Assembly: GCF_000367945.1 (NCBI RefSeq)
Contig: NZ_KB849179.1
Span: 1,206,935-1,270,934 of the forward strand
DNA: 64,000 bases
Source of the DNA: Acinetobacter proteolyticus
GTDB taxonomy: Bacteria > Pseudomonadota > Gammaproteobacteria > Pseudomonadales > Moraxellaceae
Reading direction: 5' to 3'
Every line of letters begins with the position of its first letter. The stretch's first letter is position 1. This document shows positions 7,364-16,088 of the stretch, piece after piece. The notes beneath the pieces are model-generated. The model was not told the origin of the DNA and searched no databases. It saw only the letters and a program-made list of their open reading frames with translations. The position numbers and the translations under genes were made by a program.

Positions 7364-9772
7364 ATGAAGTTTGAACGTGGTATTGGTTTTCTAGCACTCA
7401 TTTTTTCAATGTTAGTGATAGGTGTCTTTGTTGCTTTTAGTATCTATCTGATCCGCTTGGATAATATTATTCGTGACAAGTTTGAAGGTCAGCGTTGGGA
7501 CATCCCTGCCAAGGTGTTTGCTCGCCCATTAGAAATCTATTCTAATGCACCGATTACCCAAGAGAATTTTACCCAAGAGTTAAAATTACTGGGTTATAAA
7601 AACACAGCGAATTACGACAAATCAGGTAGCTATGTGGTACAAGGCAACAAAATGTTTGTGCATACCCGTGGCTTTGATTACGGTGATAGTACAGAGCCTG
7701 AACAAGTGCTTGAACTTGCCTTTGCTGATGGACAGGTCAGTGAAATTCGCTCAACCAAACCTTCAAATACAGGAATTGCACGTTTAGAACCTTTATTGAT
7801 TGGCGGTATTTATCCGCAACATAATGAAGACCGTGTTCTGATTAAGCTGAATAAAGTACCCAAAACTCTGATTGAAGCGTTAATTTCAACAGAAGACCGT
7901 AATTTCTACCATCATCATGGTATTTCAATTCGCGGTACAGCCCGTGCTTTGGTCAGTAATGCGACTGGTGGTCGCCGTCAAGGTGGTTCGACCTTAACGC
8001 AACAGTTGGTTAAAAACTTCTATCTTTCCCCAGAGAAAACACTGAAACGTAAAGTCAATGAAGCACTCATGTCGCTGTTGATCGAATTACATTACAGTAA
8101 AGATGAAATTCTGGAAGCATATTTAAATGAAGTAAACTTGGGACAAAACGGCAGTTATTCAATCAATGGCTATGGTTTGGCATCACAATTTTATTTTGGC
8201 TTACCGTTACGTGAACTGAATATCTCACAACAGGCATATTTAGTTGGTCTGGTTCAAGGTCCTTCTTTGTATAACCCTTGGCGTAATCCAGAATCTGCAA
8301 AAAAACGTCGTGATGTTGTATTAAATAACATGAAAGTCATGGGCTACTTAACCGAAGCTGAATACCAAGACGAAATTGCCCGTCCTTTAAATGTGGTGAG
8401 TAAACCAACCTTAGGCCCTGCAAAATTCCCAGATTTCCTTGATATTGTCCGTCGTCAACTTCGAACTGAATACCAAGAAAGCGATATCACCAATCAAGGT
8501 CTAAGAATCTTTACCACACTTGATCCAATTGCACAGACCCAAGTCCAAAATGCCTTTAAGAGCACCGTGGATCGTTTAGCCAAAGCCAACCCTGCCCGAC
8601 TGAAAAACTTGCAAGGTGCTGTTCTGGTTGCGCATCCAGAAAATGGTGAATTGGTGGCTGCCGTTGGTTCAACCCAAGATTTTACTGGCTTTAACCGTGC
8701 GCTGGATGCTAAACGCCAAGTGGGTTCTTTGTTAAAACCAATTATTTATTTAAATGCGATTGAATCTGGTCGCTACACTTGGGCAAGTCCAATCGAAGAC
8801 AGTGCAGTCAATATTCCGATTGATGGCGATAAAAGCTGGACACCAAAGAACTATAGTGGTGGTGAACATGGTGTTGTGCCGATGCAACAAGCCTTGGCTA
8901 ACTCGTATAACCTTTCTACAGTACGTTTAGCCAATGAGTTTGGTTTATCTGCATTCAGCAATAAATTAAGACAGTTTGGCGTCAGCTCAGACATTCCTGC
9001 CTACCCGTCGATTTATTTGGGTGCCGTGAATATGTCACCAATGGAAGTATTAAGTATTTACGGCAATTTTGCGACAGGTGGCTTTAAATATCCACCACGC
9101 TCGATTCGTACCGTTGTGGATGCCAAAGGACATTTACTGGATCGTTATGGCTTAAATGTGCAACAGACCATTGATCCTGCTGCTGCCTACATTGTTAACT
9201 ATGGCCTACAGCAAGTAATGCGGTCTGGTACGGGCCGCTCAGCCTATAACAGCTTACCTGAATCACTCAATTTAGCAGGTAAATCTGGAACCACCAATGA
9301 CACCCGAGATTCATGGTTTGCGGGTTATTCTGGTAATCATGTAGCTGTCGTATGGTTAGGTCTGGATGACAATAAAGTAACGGGCTTAACTGGTTCATCA
9401 GGTGCATTGCCCGTCTGGACCAATGTGATGCGTCAATTGCGCCAAGAACCTGTCAACCTACGTCAAACGGACAATGTCCAATGGCAATGGATTGACAGCG
9501 CCAGCGGTGATTTATCAGCACAAGGTTGTGATGGTGCAATGTATATTCCATTGTTGCGTCAAACCGTGCCACGTCGTGCCACCCTTTGTGGCCAATCTCA
9601 CTACGAAGTCGAGCCGACCTATATTCCACAGTCGGAAGAAACTCCTGCTGATGATCATAATGACGGTATCAGCAACTATATTCGCGAAAGTGAAAACCAG
9701 ATGGATACAGATTTATCTAATCGTCAACCAAGCCGCGTGATTTCAAGCGGCAGTTATAGTGGCGACAACTAA
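7364..9772 (+). CDS. mrcB: Penicillin-binding protein 1B (bifunctional transglycosylase/transpeptidase)
   Basis: Class A PBP that polymerises and cross-links peptidoglycan at the outer face of the inner membrane. The single N-terminal membrane anchor spans about residues 8-30, followed by the UB2H-type region. The glycosyltransferase domain has catalytic Glu177 in TEDRNF and the GGSTLTQQLVKNF motif. The transpeptidase domain shows the SxxK serine at 455 (GSLLKP), SxN at 514-516 (SYN) and KSGTT at 640. At 802 residues it is the usual size. The next gene is a TPR lipoprotein, as expected for PBP1B with an LpoP-type activator. Confidence 0.95.
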   Translation: MKFERGIGFLALIFSMLVIGVFVAFSIYLIRLDNIIRDKFEGQRWDIPAKVFARPLEIYSNAPITQENFTQELKLLGYKNTANYDKSGSYVVQGNKMFVHTRGFDYGDSTEPEQVLELAFADGQVSEIRSTKPSNTGIARLEPLLIGGIYPQHNEDRVLIKLNKVPKTLIEALISTEDRNFYHHHGISIRGTARALVSNATGGRRQGGSTLTQQLVKNFYLSPEKTLKRKVNEALMSLLIELHYSKDEILEAYLNEVNLGQNGSYSINGYGLASQFYFGLPLRELNISQQAYLVGLVQGPSLYNPWRNPESAKKRRDVVLNNMKVMGYLTEAEYQDEIARPLNVVSKPTLGPAKFPDFLDIVRRQLRTEYQESDITNQGLRIFTTLDPIAQTQVQNAFKSTVDRLAKANPARLKNLQGAVLVAHPENGELVAAVGSTQDFTGFNRALDAKRQVGSLLKPIIYLNAIESGRYTWASPIEDSAVNIPIDGDKSWTPKNYSGGEHGVVPMQQALANSYNLSTVRLANEFGLSAFSNKLRQFGVSSDIPAYPSIYLGAVNMSPMEVLSIYGNFATGGFKYPPRSIRTVVDAKGHLLDRYGLNVQQTIDPAAAYIVNYGLQQVMRSGTGRSAYNSLPESLNLAGKSGTTNDTRDSWFAGYSGNHVAVVWLGLDDNKVTGLTGSSGALPVWTNVMRQLRQEPVNLRQTDNVQWQWIDSASGDLSAQGCDGAMYIPLLRQTVPRRATLCGQSHYEVEPTYIPQSEETPADDHNDGISNYIRESENQMDTDLSNRQPSRVISSGSYSGDN

Positions 9773-9793
9773 GTCGACAAAAGGATACTTGGC

Positions 9794-10351
9794 ATGATGA
9801 AAAAAATTACGGTGATCACTGGCTTATTGTTATTAGCAGGCTGTACCACAACACCTGAAAAATCGACTAAGCCAGCAAATCAATCGCCCACCCACAATTC
9901 ACAGAACAAGAAGGTCACTCAACCTTCTTCAGGTGTAAAAATTACACCTTATGAACAGAAAGAGATTAAACGCCAAAGTGTGCCTGTAGTTGTGCCACAG
10001 CAAAAAGTTCAGCAAAAGTTTAATGACGGCAGTCAACTGCCCGCATTTAAAACCTTAATGCAAAAAACGCAAGTGGCGTACAAGCAGCAACAACTTGCTG
10101 AAGCTGAACGTTATGCTCTACAAGCACAACGAATTGCACCGCAAGCAACGGAAACCTATTTGTATTTGGCAATGATCGCTGATCAGCGTAAAGAATATGC
10201 CAATGCCGAAGCACTGGCACGCCGTGGCTTGAGTTATGCACAAAGCAATGCTATGAAGAAACAGCTCTGGCTGATCATCCTGAAAGCCAGTGAAGCCCGT
10301 GGGCATACCATTAAGGCTCAGGAAGCACGCAGGACTATTCAGACACTCTGA
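9794..10351 (+). CDS. lpoP: TPR lipoprotein, probable PBP1B activator (LpoP-like)
   Basis: Outer-membrane lipoprotein of 185 residues with lipobox LLAGC (Cys17), a Pro/Gln/Ser/Lys-rich linker (about 20-75) and two to three TPR-like helices (AYKQQQLAEAERYALQAQRIAPQ; YLYLAMIADQRKEYANAEALARRGL). In Pseudomonas a lipoprotein of this shape, LpoP, encoded beside the PBP1b gene, activates that enzyme. The same position, 21 bp after mrcB with an AAAGGA ribosome site, and the long linker make the same role likely here. It ends only 2 bp from the stop of the convergent Nudix gene, with no hairpin between. Assignment rests on context as much as on sequence. Confidence 0.75.
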   Translation: MMKKITVITGLLLLAGCTTTPEKSTKPANQSPTHNSQNKKVTQPSSGVKITPYEQKEIKRQSVPVVVPQQKVQQKFNDGSQLPAFKTLMQKTQVAYKQQQLAEAERYALQAQRIAPQATETYLYLAMIADQRKEYANAEALARRGLSYAQSNAMKKQLWLIILKASEARGHTIKAQEARRTIQTL

Positions 10352-10353
10352 TC

Positions 10354-11265
10354 TTAGCCAGTTGAACTAAACTGACGAATCCCTGCAAGCCCATAAGCAT
10401 GATGCTTTTGGGCTTGTTCTAAATCTGCAGGAGCAACACCACCTAAGGCAAATACAGGAATATCACTGTTCTGTGCCAGTTCTGCAAAACCATTCCAACC
10501 CAATCCCTGTACTTCAGGATGCGTTGCTGTCACGTTTACAGGACTTAAAAATACCGCATCACAGCCAATTTGATGTGCATGCTGCAACGACACAGCATCA
10601 TGGCAAGCCGCAATAAAACGTTTCCCTACAATCATTTCAGCCTTATTTAAATCCATCAATTGTGATTGTTTCAGGTGAATGGTTTGAATTTTGGCTTGTA
10701 GATCACTGCTCAACTGCAGCCAAAGCGCATAATTGACAATTAGCCTTGAATATTGTGCATCGGTTAAATGCTGCAATTGTGACTCAATCTGAAGCTGATC
10801 CTCTAAAGATGTACGCCAATAGAACAAGGTATTCTGTTCCGATAAGTGACTGAGTTGATCATTGATTTGAATCAAATGTGGCCAACTCAAGCGCTGTAAA
10901 ATTGCAGCATTGGCTTTCGGGAAATTTAAGTTAGCCAACTGATCACGGTGATACCAAGCCCACGGTTGATGAATAAGCCCAAGTAATTCATCAGGTACAT
11001 AAGCATGGAATAAATGCAGATTAACAATAAGGTCATCATATTCATGACGAATCAGATCAAATGCATGCCAATCTTTTAGACCAATGCCAACTTCTTCATA
11101 AATTTCACGGCGACAAGCCTGCTCAGGGCTCTCTCCTGGTTCGACTTTTCCGCCAGGAAATTCATGTTTGTTACCCTGATGTTGGTTTGCTTGTCGCCAA
11201 CCCACTAAAACTTTAGTTTTGTGTAATAAAATTGCGATCGCAACATCAACTGTAGCTTTTGTCAT
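10354..11265 (-). CDS. Nudix hydrolase fused to a ThiE-like domain
   Basis: Two-domain protein of 303 residues. The N-terminal half is a Nudix hydrolase with the complete box G-K-V-E-P-G-E-S...R-R-E-I-Y-E-E-V-G (residues about 38-60), of the MutT type that sanitises 8-oxo-dGTP. The C-terminal third (about 200-300) resembles thiamine-phosphate synthase ThiE: a CHDAVSLQHA start, DAVFLSPV, and the phosphate-binding FALGGV near the end. Fusions of this type are known in gammaproteobacteria. Whether the ThiE part is active cannot be judged. The gene is convergent with and almost abuts lpoP. Confidence 0.82.
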   Translation of the reverse strand: MTKATVDVAIAILLHKTKVLVGWRQANQHQGNKHEFPGGKVEPGESPEQACRREIYEEVGIGLKDWHAFDLIRHEYDDLIVNLHLFHAYVPDELLGLIHQPWAWYHRDQLANLNFPKANAAILQRLSWPHLIQINDQLSHLSEQNTLFYWRTSLEDQLQIESQLQHLTDAQYSRLIVNYALWLQLSSDLQAKIQTIHLKQSQLMDLNKAEMIVGKRFIAACHDAVSLQHAHQIGCDAVFLSPVNVTATHPEVQGLGWNGFAELAQNSDIPVFALGGVAPADLEQAQKHHAYGLAGIRQFSSTG

Positions 11266-11376
11266 AACCGTTTAAATTCTCTCAGCTTTTCAGATTCATT
11301 CTAAGGAATTCCACGTGGCATTCCCATGTCAAAAAATAAAATTAATAGATGATTTTGTAAATTGTTAAAATTTCCG

Positions 11377-11410
11377 TTGACAGGTCTATTCGATAATGAT
11401 TATCATTTAA
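11377..11410 (+). promoter_or_regulatory. Fur-controlled promoter of hemP
   Basis: A perfect -35 hexamer TTGACA (11377-11382) is separated by 18 bp from TATCAT (11401-11406). A Fur-box-like sequence starting GATAATGATTATCATT (11392-11410) overlaps the -10, matching most of the 19-bp Fur consensus. Iron-bound Fur would block this promoter. Confidence 0.75.
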
Positions 11411-11442
11411 AACATTAAAAAACACACCACGGAGCATAACAA

Positions 11443-11613
11443 ATGAACGCACCATTCAGCCTATTTACTCGTAGTACCGATGCAGCTCAATCATTGCCAA
11501 TGTTGCATTCAAACAACCTTTTTGCCTTAGGTCGCGAAATCCGCATCATGCATGCAGGTGAGGAATATCGCTTACGTTTAACCCGTAATAATCGCCTGAT
11601 TTTAACGAAGTAA
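11443..11613 (+). CDS. hemP: Hemin uptake protein HemP
   Basis: A 56-residue protein recognised as HemP by its C-terminal block REIRIMHAGEEYRLRLTR ending in RLILTK. The family is linked to haem uptake and iron homeostasis, but its exact action is unclear. The ATG is preceded by GGAG eight bases upstream. The gene stands alone with its own Fur-box promoter and has no haem receptor beside it, the arrangement of a solitary iron-stress gene. Confidence 0.9.
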   Translation: MNAPFSLFTRSTDAAQSLPMLHSNNLFALGREIRIMHAGEEYRLRLTRNNRLILTK

Positions 11614-11701
11614 TATAATAATAATCGGACAATAACAAGAAACGTGGGAATAGCAGTATGTCAGCGCATACTGCTTTTTTAGTTGGTTTGCTCAAATTCA
11701 T

Positions 11702-13045
11702 TTAAGCAACTGAGCTTTTAAGCAATATGCTGACTTTTAGACCACCATATTGAGACTGTTCAAATTGAATTTTGCCTTGATGCAACTCGACAATTTTGCT
11801 GCAAATCGATAAACCCAAGCCAGAGCCTTGTGTTTTGCTTCCCAAAGCCCGATAAAAGCGTTCACCCAAACGTGCTAAATTTTCTGTATCCATCCCTTGG
11901 CCTTCATTTTCTACAATCAAAGCCAAATATTGCTGCTGTTGCTGTAAAGAGATATAGACTTGTCCATGTTCTGGCGTGTATCGAATAGCATTGTCCACAA
12001 GATTTCGAGCACAGGTAAAGATCAGTTGCTGATTTGCAAGAATCTGGCCCTGCAGATCTGCTGCAGCCTGCCAATACAATTGAATATGCTTCTCTTTTGC
12101 GAATAAGTGAAGTGCCTGTATTGCCTCGTCAATATTCTCCTGCAGCGAAAAATAAGTCTTCGGCAAATTTTCCGCACGCTCTGGGTCTAAACGTGCCAAT
12201 AACAATAAATTCTCTAAAATTTGAATACCTCGACTCACATCCTGCTGCATTTGACTAAAATCAGCTGCGCGTTCTGGATATTTACGCTGCAATAACTGCA
12301 AACGCATTTGAATCGCAGATAAAGGTGAACGTAACTCATGCGATGCATCTGCGGTAAAACGTTGTTCAGCCTGTAGAGACTGGTCTAAGCGTTGTAATAA
12401 GCGATTGAGCTGACCCAACATCGGTTGCAGTTCTTTTAACTCCACCTCACCCGCTTGAACAGGGCTAAGATCATCCGCATTCTTGGCCGAGATTTGCTTT
12501 GATAATTGATGAATCACACTAAATTGACGCTTGATCAGGAAATGCAGCATGATCCACTGCATCAACCACACCAAAATTAAGACCAGTGCATATCCCATAA
12601 AACTATGCAGCAAATCTTGAAAACGCTCTTCTAAAGGTTGCAATATCAACACTTGCATATGCGAATTTTCATCTTCACCCGCATAACTTCGCCAGAGCTG
12701 ACCTTTCTGCCAAATCAAACCGTAGTCGCCATGTGCGGCCTCAACCAAGCTGTAATACTGTTGATCGAGTTGAAAGTCTTCTGACTGGGTGAGTACTTGC
12801 TGCTGATTGCTTAAGCGATATTGAATATCAAACTGATCACTGAGCTCATCAATTTGCTGCCCAGAGGGGGTAGTTAAATCCGCGATAAGCAGCATATCTG
12901 AAATCTCATCCATGATTTCGTCTTGTACTTGCATGGTTTGGTAAGCAGAAATGACCGCGAATAAAAGCAATGCCACACATCCTGCAACAACGGAGCTGAT
13001 TAAAGAGGTTTTAACCAGTTTGTTTTGTAAAGACACCACTTTCAT
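11702..13045 (-). CDS. qseC: Sensor histidine kinase, QseC-like
   Basis: Inner-membrane histidine kinase of 447 residues. Two membrane segments (about 15-36 and 150-170) enclose a periplasmic sensor of roughly 110 residues. The HisKA phospho-acceptor His236 lies in DASHELRSPL; the N-box RNLVDNAIRYTP and G-box GSGLGLSI mark the ATPase domain. It starts 4 bp after the response-regulator stop, so the two are co-transcribed. The gene order ygiW-qseB-qseC matches that of enterobacteria and supports the QseC name, but the stimulus cannot be inferred. Confidence 0.85.
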   Translation of the reverse strand: MKVVSLQNKLVKTSLISSVVAGCVALLLFAVISAYQTMQVQDEIMDEISDMLLIADLTTPSGQQIDELSDQFDIQYRLSNQQQVLTQSEDFQLDQQYYSLVEAAHGDYGLIWQKGQLWRSYAGEDENSHMQVLILQPLEERFQDLLHSFMGYALVLILVWLMQWIMLHFLIKRQFSVIHQLSKQISAKNADDLSPVQAGEVELKELQPMLGQLNRLLQRLDQSLQAEQRFTADASHELRSPLSAIQMRLQLLQRKYPERAADFSQMQQDVSRGIQILENLLLLARLDPERAENLPKTYFSLQENIDEAIQALHLFAKEKHIQLYWQAAADLQGQILANQQLIFTCARNLVDNAIRYTPEHGQVYISLQQQQQYLALIVENEGQGMDTENLARLGERFYRALGSKTQGSGLGLSICSKIVELHQGKIQFEQSQYGGLKVSILLKSSVA

Positions 13046-13049
13046 GCTG

Positions 13050-13709
13050 TTATTCCTGATGCATGCGATAGCCTAAACCACGAATGGTTTTAATATATTG
13101 CCCGCCAATTTTCTTCCGAATCTGATAAATAAACACTTCAATGGCATTACTTTCAATTTCATCCCCCCATGCATATAAGGATTCTTCCAGTTGTTCCCGT
13201 GTCAAAATATGATCGGGCTTCAGCATGAGTTTATGCAAAATCTGAAATTCTTTCGCGGTCAGATTAATGGCCTGCCCTGCTTTGTTCAGTGTTTTGGCTT
13301 GTGGGTCTAGCTGTAAATCGGAAAAATTCAGGTACTGTCCCGCTTGGGCTTGATGCTGGCGTAATTGTGAACGAACCCGTGCCGAGAGTTCCTCCAAGTT
13401 AAATGGTTTCACCAAATAATCATTGGCACCCAAATCCAAACCTTCGACCCGATCATGAATATGATCTTTGGCGGTAATAAAAATAACCGGGGTTTTACTG
13501 TCCTGACGGCGAATCGCTTTCAGAATGTCATCCCCTGTGGCCTGTGGTAAGCCCCGATCCAATAAGATGCAATCATATTGATGCTGTTCAACTGCCAAGA
13601 TCGCATGATCACCACGCTCCACCCAATCGACGCTATAACCATCCATCTCTAACCAGTCTTTAATACTCTCTGCCTGAGAGGCATCATCTTCAGCCAATAA
13701 AATTCGCAT
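13050..13709 (-). CDS. qseB: Response regulator, QseB-like (OmpR family)
   Basis: Two-domain response regulator of 219 residues. The receiver domain has the acidic pair Glu7/Asp8/Asp9, phospho-acceptor Asp51 (LLDRGLP) and the Lys in FITAKD. The C-terminal OmpR/PhoB winged helix contains ILTREQLEESLY and the recognition region FIYQIRKKI, ending with the usual IRGLGYRM. It lies between ygiW and qseC and probably controls the cluster. Confidence 0.88.
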   Translation of the reverse strand: MRILLAEDDASQAESIKDWLEMDGYSVDWVERGDHAILAVEQHQYDCILLDRGLPQATGDDILKAIRRQDSKTPVIFITAKDHIHDRVEGLDLGANDYLVKPFNLEELSARVRSQLRQHQAQAGQYLNFSDLQLDPQAKTLNKAGQAINLTAKEFQILHKLMLKPDHILTREQLEESLYAWGDEIESNAIEVFIYQIRKKIGGQYIKTIRGLGYRMHQE

Positions 13710-13761
13710 AAATAACCCTCTCTCTTGATCTATAACATTTTTCTAAAAATAGAGCATAAGC

Positions 13762-13787
13762 AAAAAACCACATGATTGTCATGTGGT
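13762..13787 (-). terminator. Terminator between ygiW and qseB
   Basis: A perfect 9-bp stem (ACCACATGA / TCATGTGGT) with a 3-nt loop; on the minus strand it is followed by six Ts. It sits after ygiW and before qseB, so qseBC must be expressed by read-through or from a promoter of its own. Confidence 0.7.
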
Positions 13788-13808
13788 CTTTTGGGATCAT
13801 CAGCTTGC

Positions 13809-14174
13809 TTAGAATTGAACTTGATCTACATCAACCTCAACACGCTTGGCTGGTTTATAATCAATATCAATTTCGCCAATCAAGGTCACAGGCGTTTTTG
13901 CCGATACAGCTTTACCTTGCCATAAGTCATCATCAATATCGACGGTGATTGAACCGGTTTGATCACTAAACTGATATTTCTCATCGCCAGTAGCCTTCAC
14001 CACATAACCTTTTAATTGCACTGGCGTATCATCTTTCATCGTCAATGCTTGTTTAACTGTAGTCGTTTGAGTTGGTGCTATCGCCTGTTGATTCACAGCA
14101 TTTGTATTTGCAACTGCAAAAGTTGTCACACCAACCAAACCAGCAATTACTGCAACTTTAGAAATAACATTCAT
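13809..14174 (-). CDS. ygiW: YgiW/BOF-family periplasmic OB-fold protein
   Basis: Periplasmic protein of 121 residues with a signal peptide cleaved near AVA/NT and a C-terminal OB-fold domain of the bacterial OB-fold (BOF, YgiW/YdeI) family: the blocks PVQLKGYVVKATGDEKYQFSD and GSITVDIDDDLW are typical. Members are linked to stress tolerance. It precedes qseB-qseC, as in E. coli where this gene is a QseB target, but a terminator follows it. Confidence 0.85.
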   Translation of the reverse strand: MNVISKVAVIAGLVGVTTFAVANTNAVNQQAIAPTQTTTVKQALTMKDDTPVQLKGYVVKATGDEKYQFSDQTGSITVDIDDDLWQGKAVSAKTPVTLIGEIDIDYKPAKRVEVDVDQVQF

Positions 14175-14262
14175 CTTGATACCCTCATTGTGGCTTCTTC
14201 ATTTCGATGTAGCTATTAAAACAAATCAAGATGAGGTGAATCTGAAGATTCAAATTTTCTGT

Positions 14263-16071
14263 TTAACTCAGAGGTACCACGCGTAAAACTTCCTCCAAAG
14301 TGGTTACCCCTTCAAGGACTTTACGTGCCCCTGCAATACGTAAGGGCTCAATCCCTTCTTTTTTGGCCTGTGCTCTTAAATCATTGAGTGTGCAATTTGC
14401 ACTGATCAACGACTTTGACTCCAAACTCACTGGCATGAATTCATAAATGCCAACACGACCTTTATAACCGGTCTGACGACACGCCTCGCACCCCACGGCT
14501 TTATACATTGTGGTCGGCATATCCATCATGTAATCAAATGTCAGGTGTTCCCATTCTTGCTCATTGATGGCGGTTTGCTGTTTGCAATGCGGACACAGGC
14601 GACGCACCAGACGTTGTGCTAATACCCCTAAAATTGTAGCTGCGGTAAGGAACGGCTGGATTCCAAGATCATGTAAGCGAGTCAAACTCGACGGCGCATC
14701 GTTAGTATGTAAAGTGGAAAGGACTAAATGCCCTGTTAATGCCGCTTGTATCGCCATATTTGCAGTATCGTGATCACGAATCTCACCCACCATGATAATG
14801 TCAGGGTCTTGCCGCATTAAAGCACGTACACCATCCGCAAAACCTAATTCAATATTTGGATTGACCTGCATTTGGTTAAAGCTTGGTTCCAACATCTCAA
14901 TTGGATCTTCAATGGTACAAACATTGACCTGTTCGGTTGCCAGTTGTTTTAACGATGAATACAGCGTGGTGGTTTTACCTGAACCTGTCGGGCCTGTCAC
15001 CAAGATAATGCCATGACTGTGCTGCGTCAGTTGCTGCCAGCTCTGCAACAAATGCCCTTCAAAACCCAATTGCTGGAAACTACGAACCAACACTTCTGGG
15101 TCAAAGATACGCATCACCAATTTTTCGCCAAAGGCGGTAGGTAAGGTGGAAAGACGCAATTCTGTTTCTTGCCCTTTCGGTGTACGCGTTTTTAAGCGTC
15201 CATCTTGCGGTTTTCGCTTTTCCGCCACATTCATACGGCCCAAGATTTTAATGCGCGAAATTACCGCGGTGAGCGTATTGGCAGGCATGTTGTAGATGGT
15301 GTGCAATACCCCATCAATACGAAAACGCACCTTACCTTTATCTTTCCTTGGCTCCAAATGAATATCACTGGCGCCTTGCTCGAATGCGAATTGCAGCACC
15401 CAATCCACCAGCTTCACAATATGCTGATCATTGGCATCTGGGTTTTGGGTATCACCTAACTGCAATAAAGCCTCAACGCCTTTATTTTCCCGATCATAAA
15501 TACTGGCATTCTGCGATGAATTGACCGCCCGACTGACTTGATAATATTCAACCAGATAACGTTGCAGTTGCTCGGGATTGAGCAGCACTTTCTCAATTTT
15601 CTTTGGCGCTAAACTCCGCTCCAAGTTATTGAGCCATTCAGTGGTAAAGGGCTGATCCGTCCCAATCAAAATCCGATCTGCATGTACTTCAACCGCTAGA
15701 ATATGGTTTCTAGCTGCAAATTCTTGTGACATGACACTGGTTAGAGCAGCCACATCTGCTTTGAGCGGATCAATCACAAATAAAGGAATATCTGCTTTTT
15801 CAGCCAACCATTGACACAAGCGATTGAGTGCTAGCGTAGAACCCAGATTGAGTTGATCTTTTAAATTAAAATTGGCAATCCACTGCAAAGGATGCCATTT
15901 CAGTTGATCCTTCTGACGATGTGTGGTTTGGATGAGTAACTTATCCCGTTCAGTAATACGACCATCTTTCAATAGTTGCTCTAAACACCACGTCACATCA
16001 ATCGTAAACGAAAAGTTTGCAAATTTTGCCTGCGCTTGTATCACCGTCAGTTCCCCAAATATATGACTCAA
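14263..16071 (-). CDS. GspE/PilB-type secretion or pilus assembly ATPase
   Basis: Hexameric ATPase of the type II secretion/type IV pilus assembly family, 602 residues. The core has the Walker A motif GPTGSGKT at 360-367, the Asp box TIEDPIEM, Walker B (DIIMVGEIRD) and the His box STLHTNDA. Two CxxC pairs (CPHC and CEAC) form the zinc module of GspE/PilB. The N-terminal region (1-200) is the variable MSHA/PilB-type part. It stands alone, without other gsp or pil genes in the window; an unlinked GspE is plausible because Acinetobacter type II secretion genes are scattered. GspE or a PilB-like paralogue are both possible. Confidence 0.82.
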   Translation of the reverse strand: MSHIFGELTVIQAQAKFANFSFTIDVTWCLEQLLKDGRITERDKLLIQTTHRQKDQLKWHPLQWIANFNLKDQLNLGSTLALNRLCQWLAEKADIPLFVIDPLKADVAALTSVMSQEFAARNHILAVEVHADRILIGTDQPFTTEWLNNLERSLAPKKIEKVLLNPEQLQRYLVEYYQVSRAVNSSQNASIYDRENKGVEALLQLGDTQNPDANDQHIVKLVDWVLQFAFEQGASDIHLEPRKDKGKVRFRIDGVLHTIYNMPANTLTAVISRIKILGRMNVAEKRKPQDGRLKTRTPKGQETELRLSTLPTAFGEKLVMRIFDPEVLVRSFQQLGFEGHLLQSWQQLTQHSHGIILVTGPTGSGKTTTLYSSLKQLATEQVNVCTIEDPIEMLEPSFNQMQVNPNIELGFADGVRALMRQDPDIIMVGEIRDHDTANMAIQAALTGHLVLSTLHTNDAPSSLTRLHDLGIQPFLTAATILGVLAQRLVRRLCPHCKQQTAINEQEWEHLTFDYMMDMPTTMYKAVGCEACRQTGYKGRVGIYEFMPVSLESKSLISANCTLNDLRAQAKKEGIEPLRIAGARKVLEGVTTLEEVLRVVPLS

Positions 16072-16088
16072 TTATTTTTTTAAAGTTT

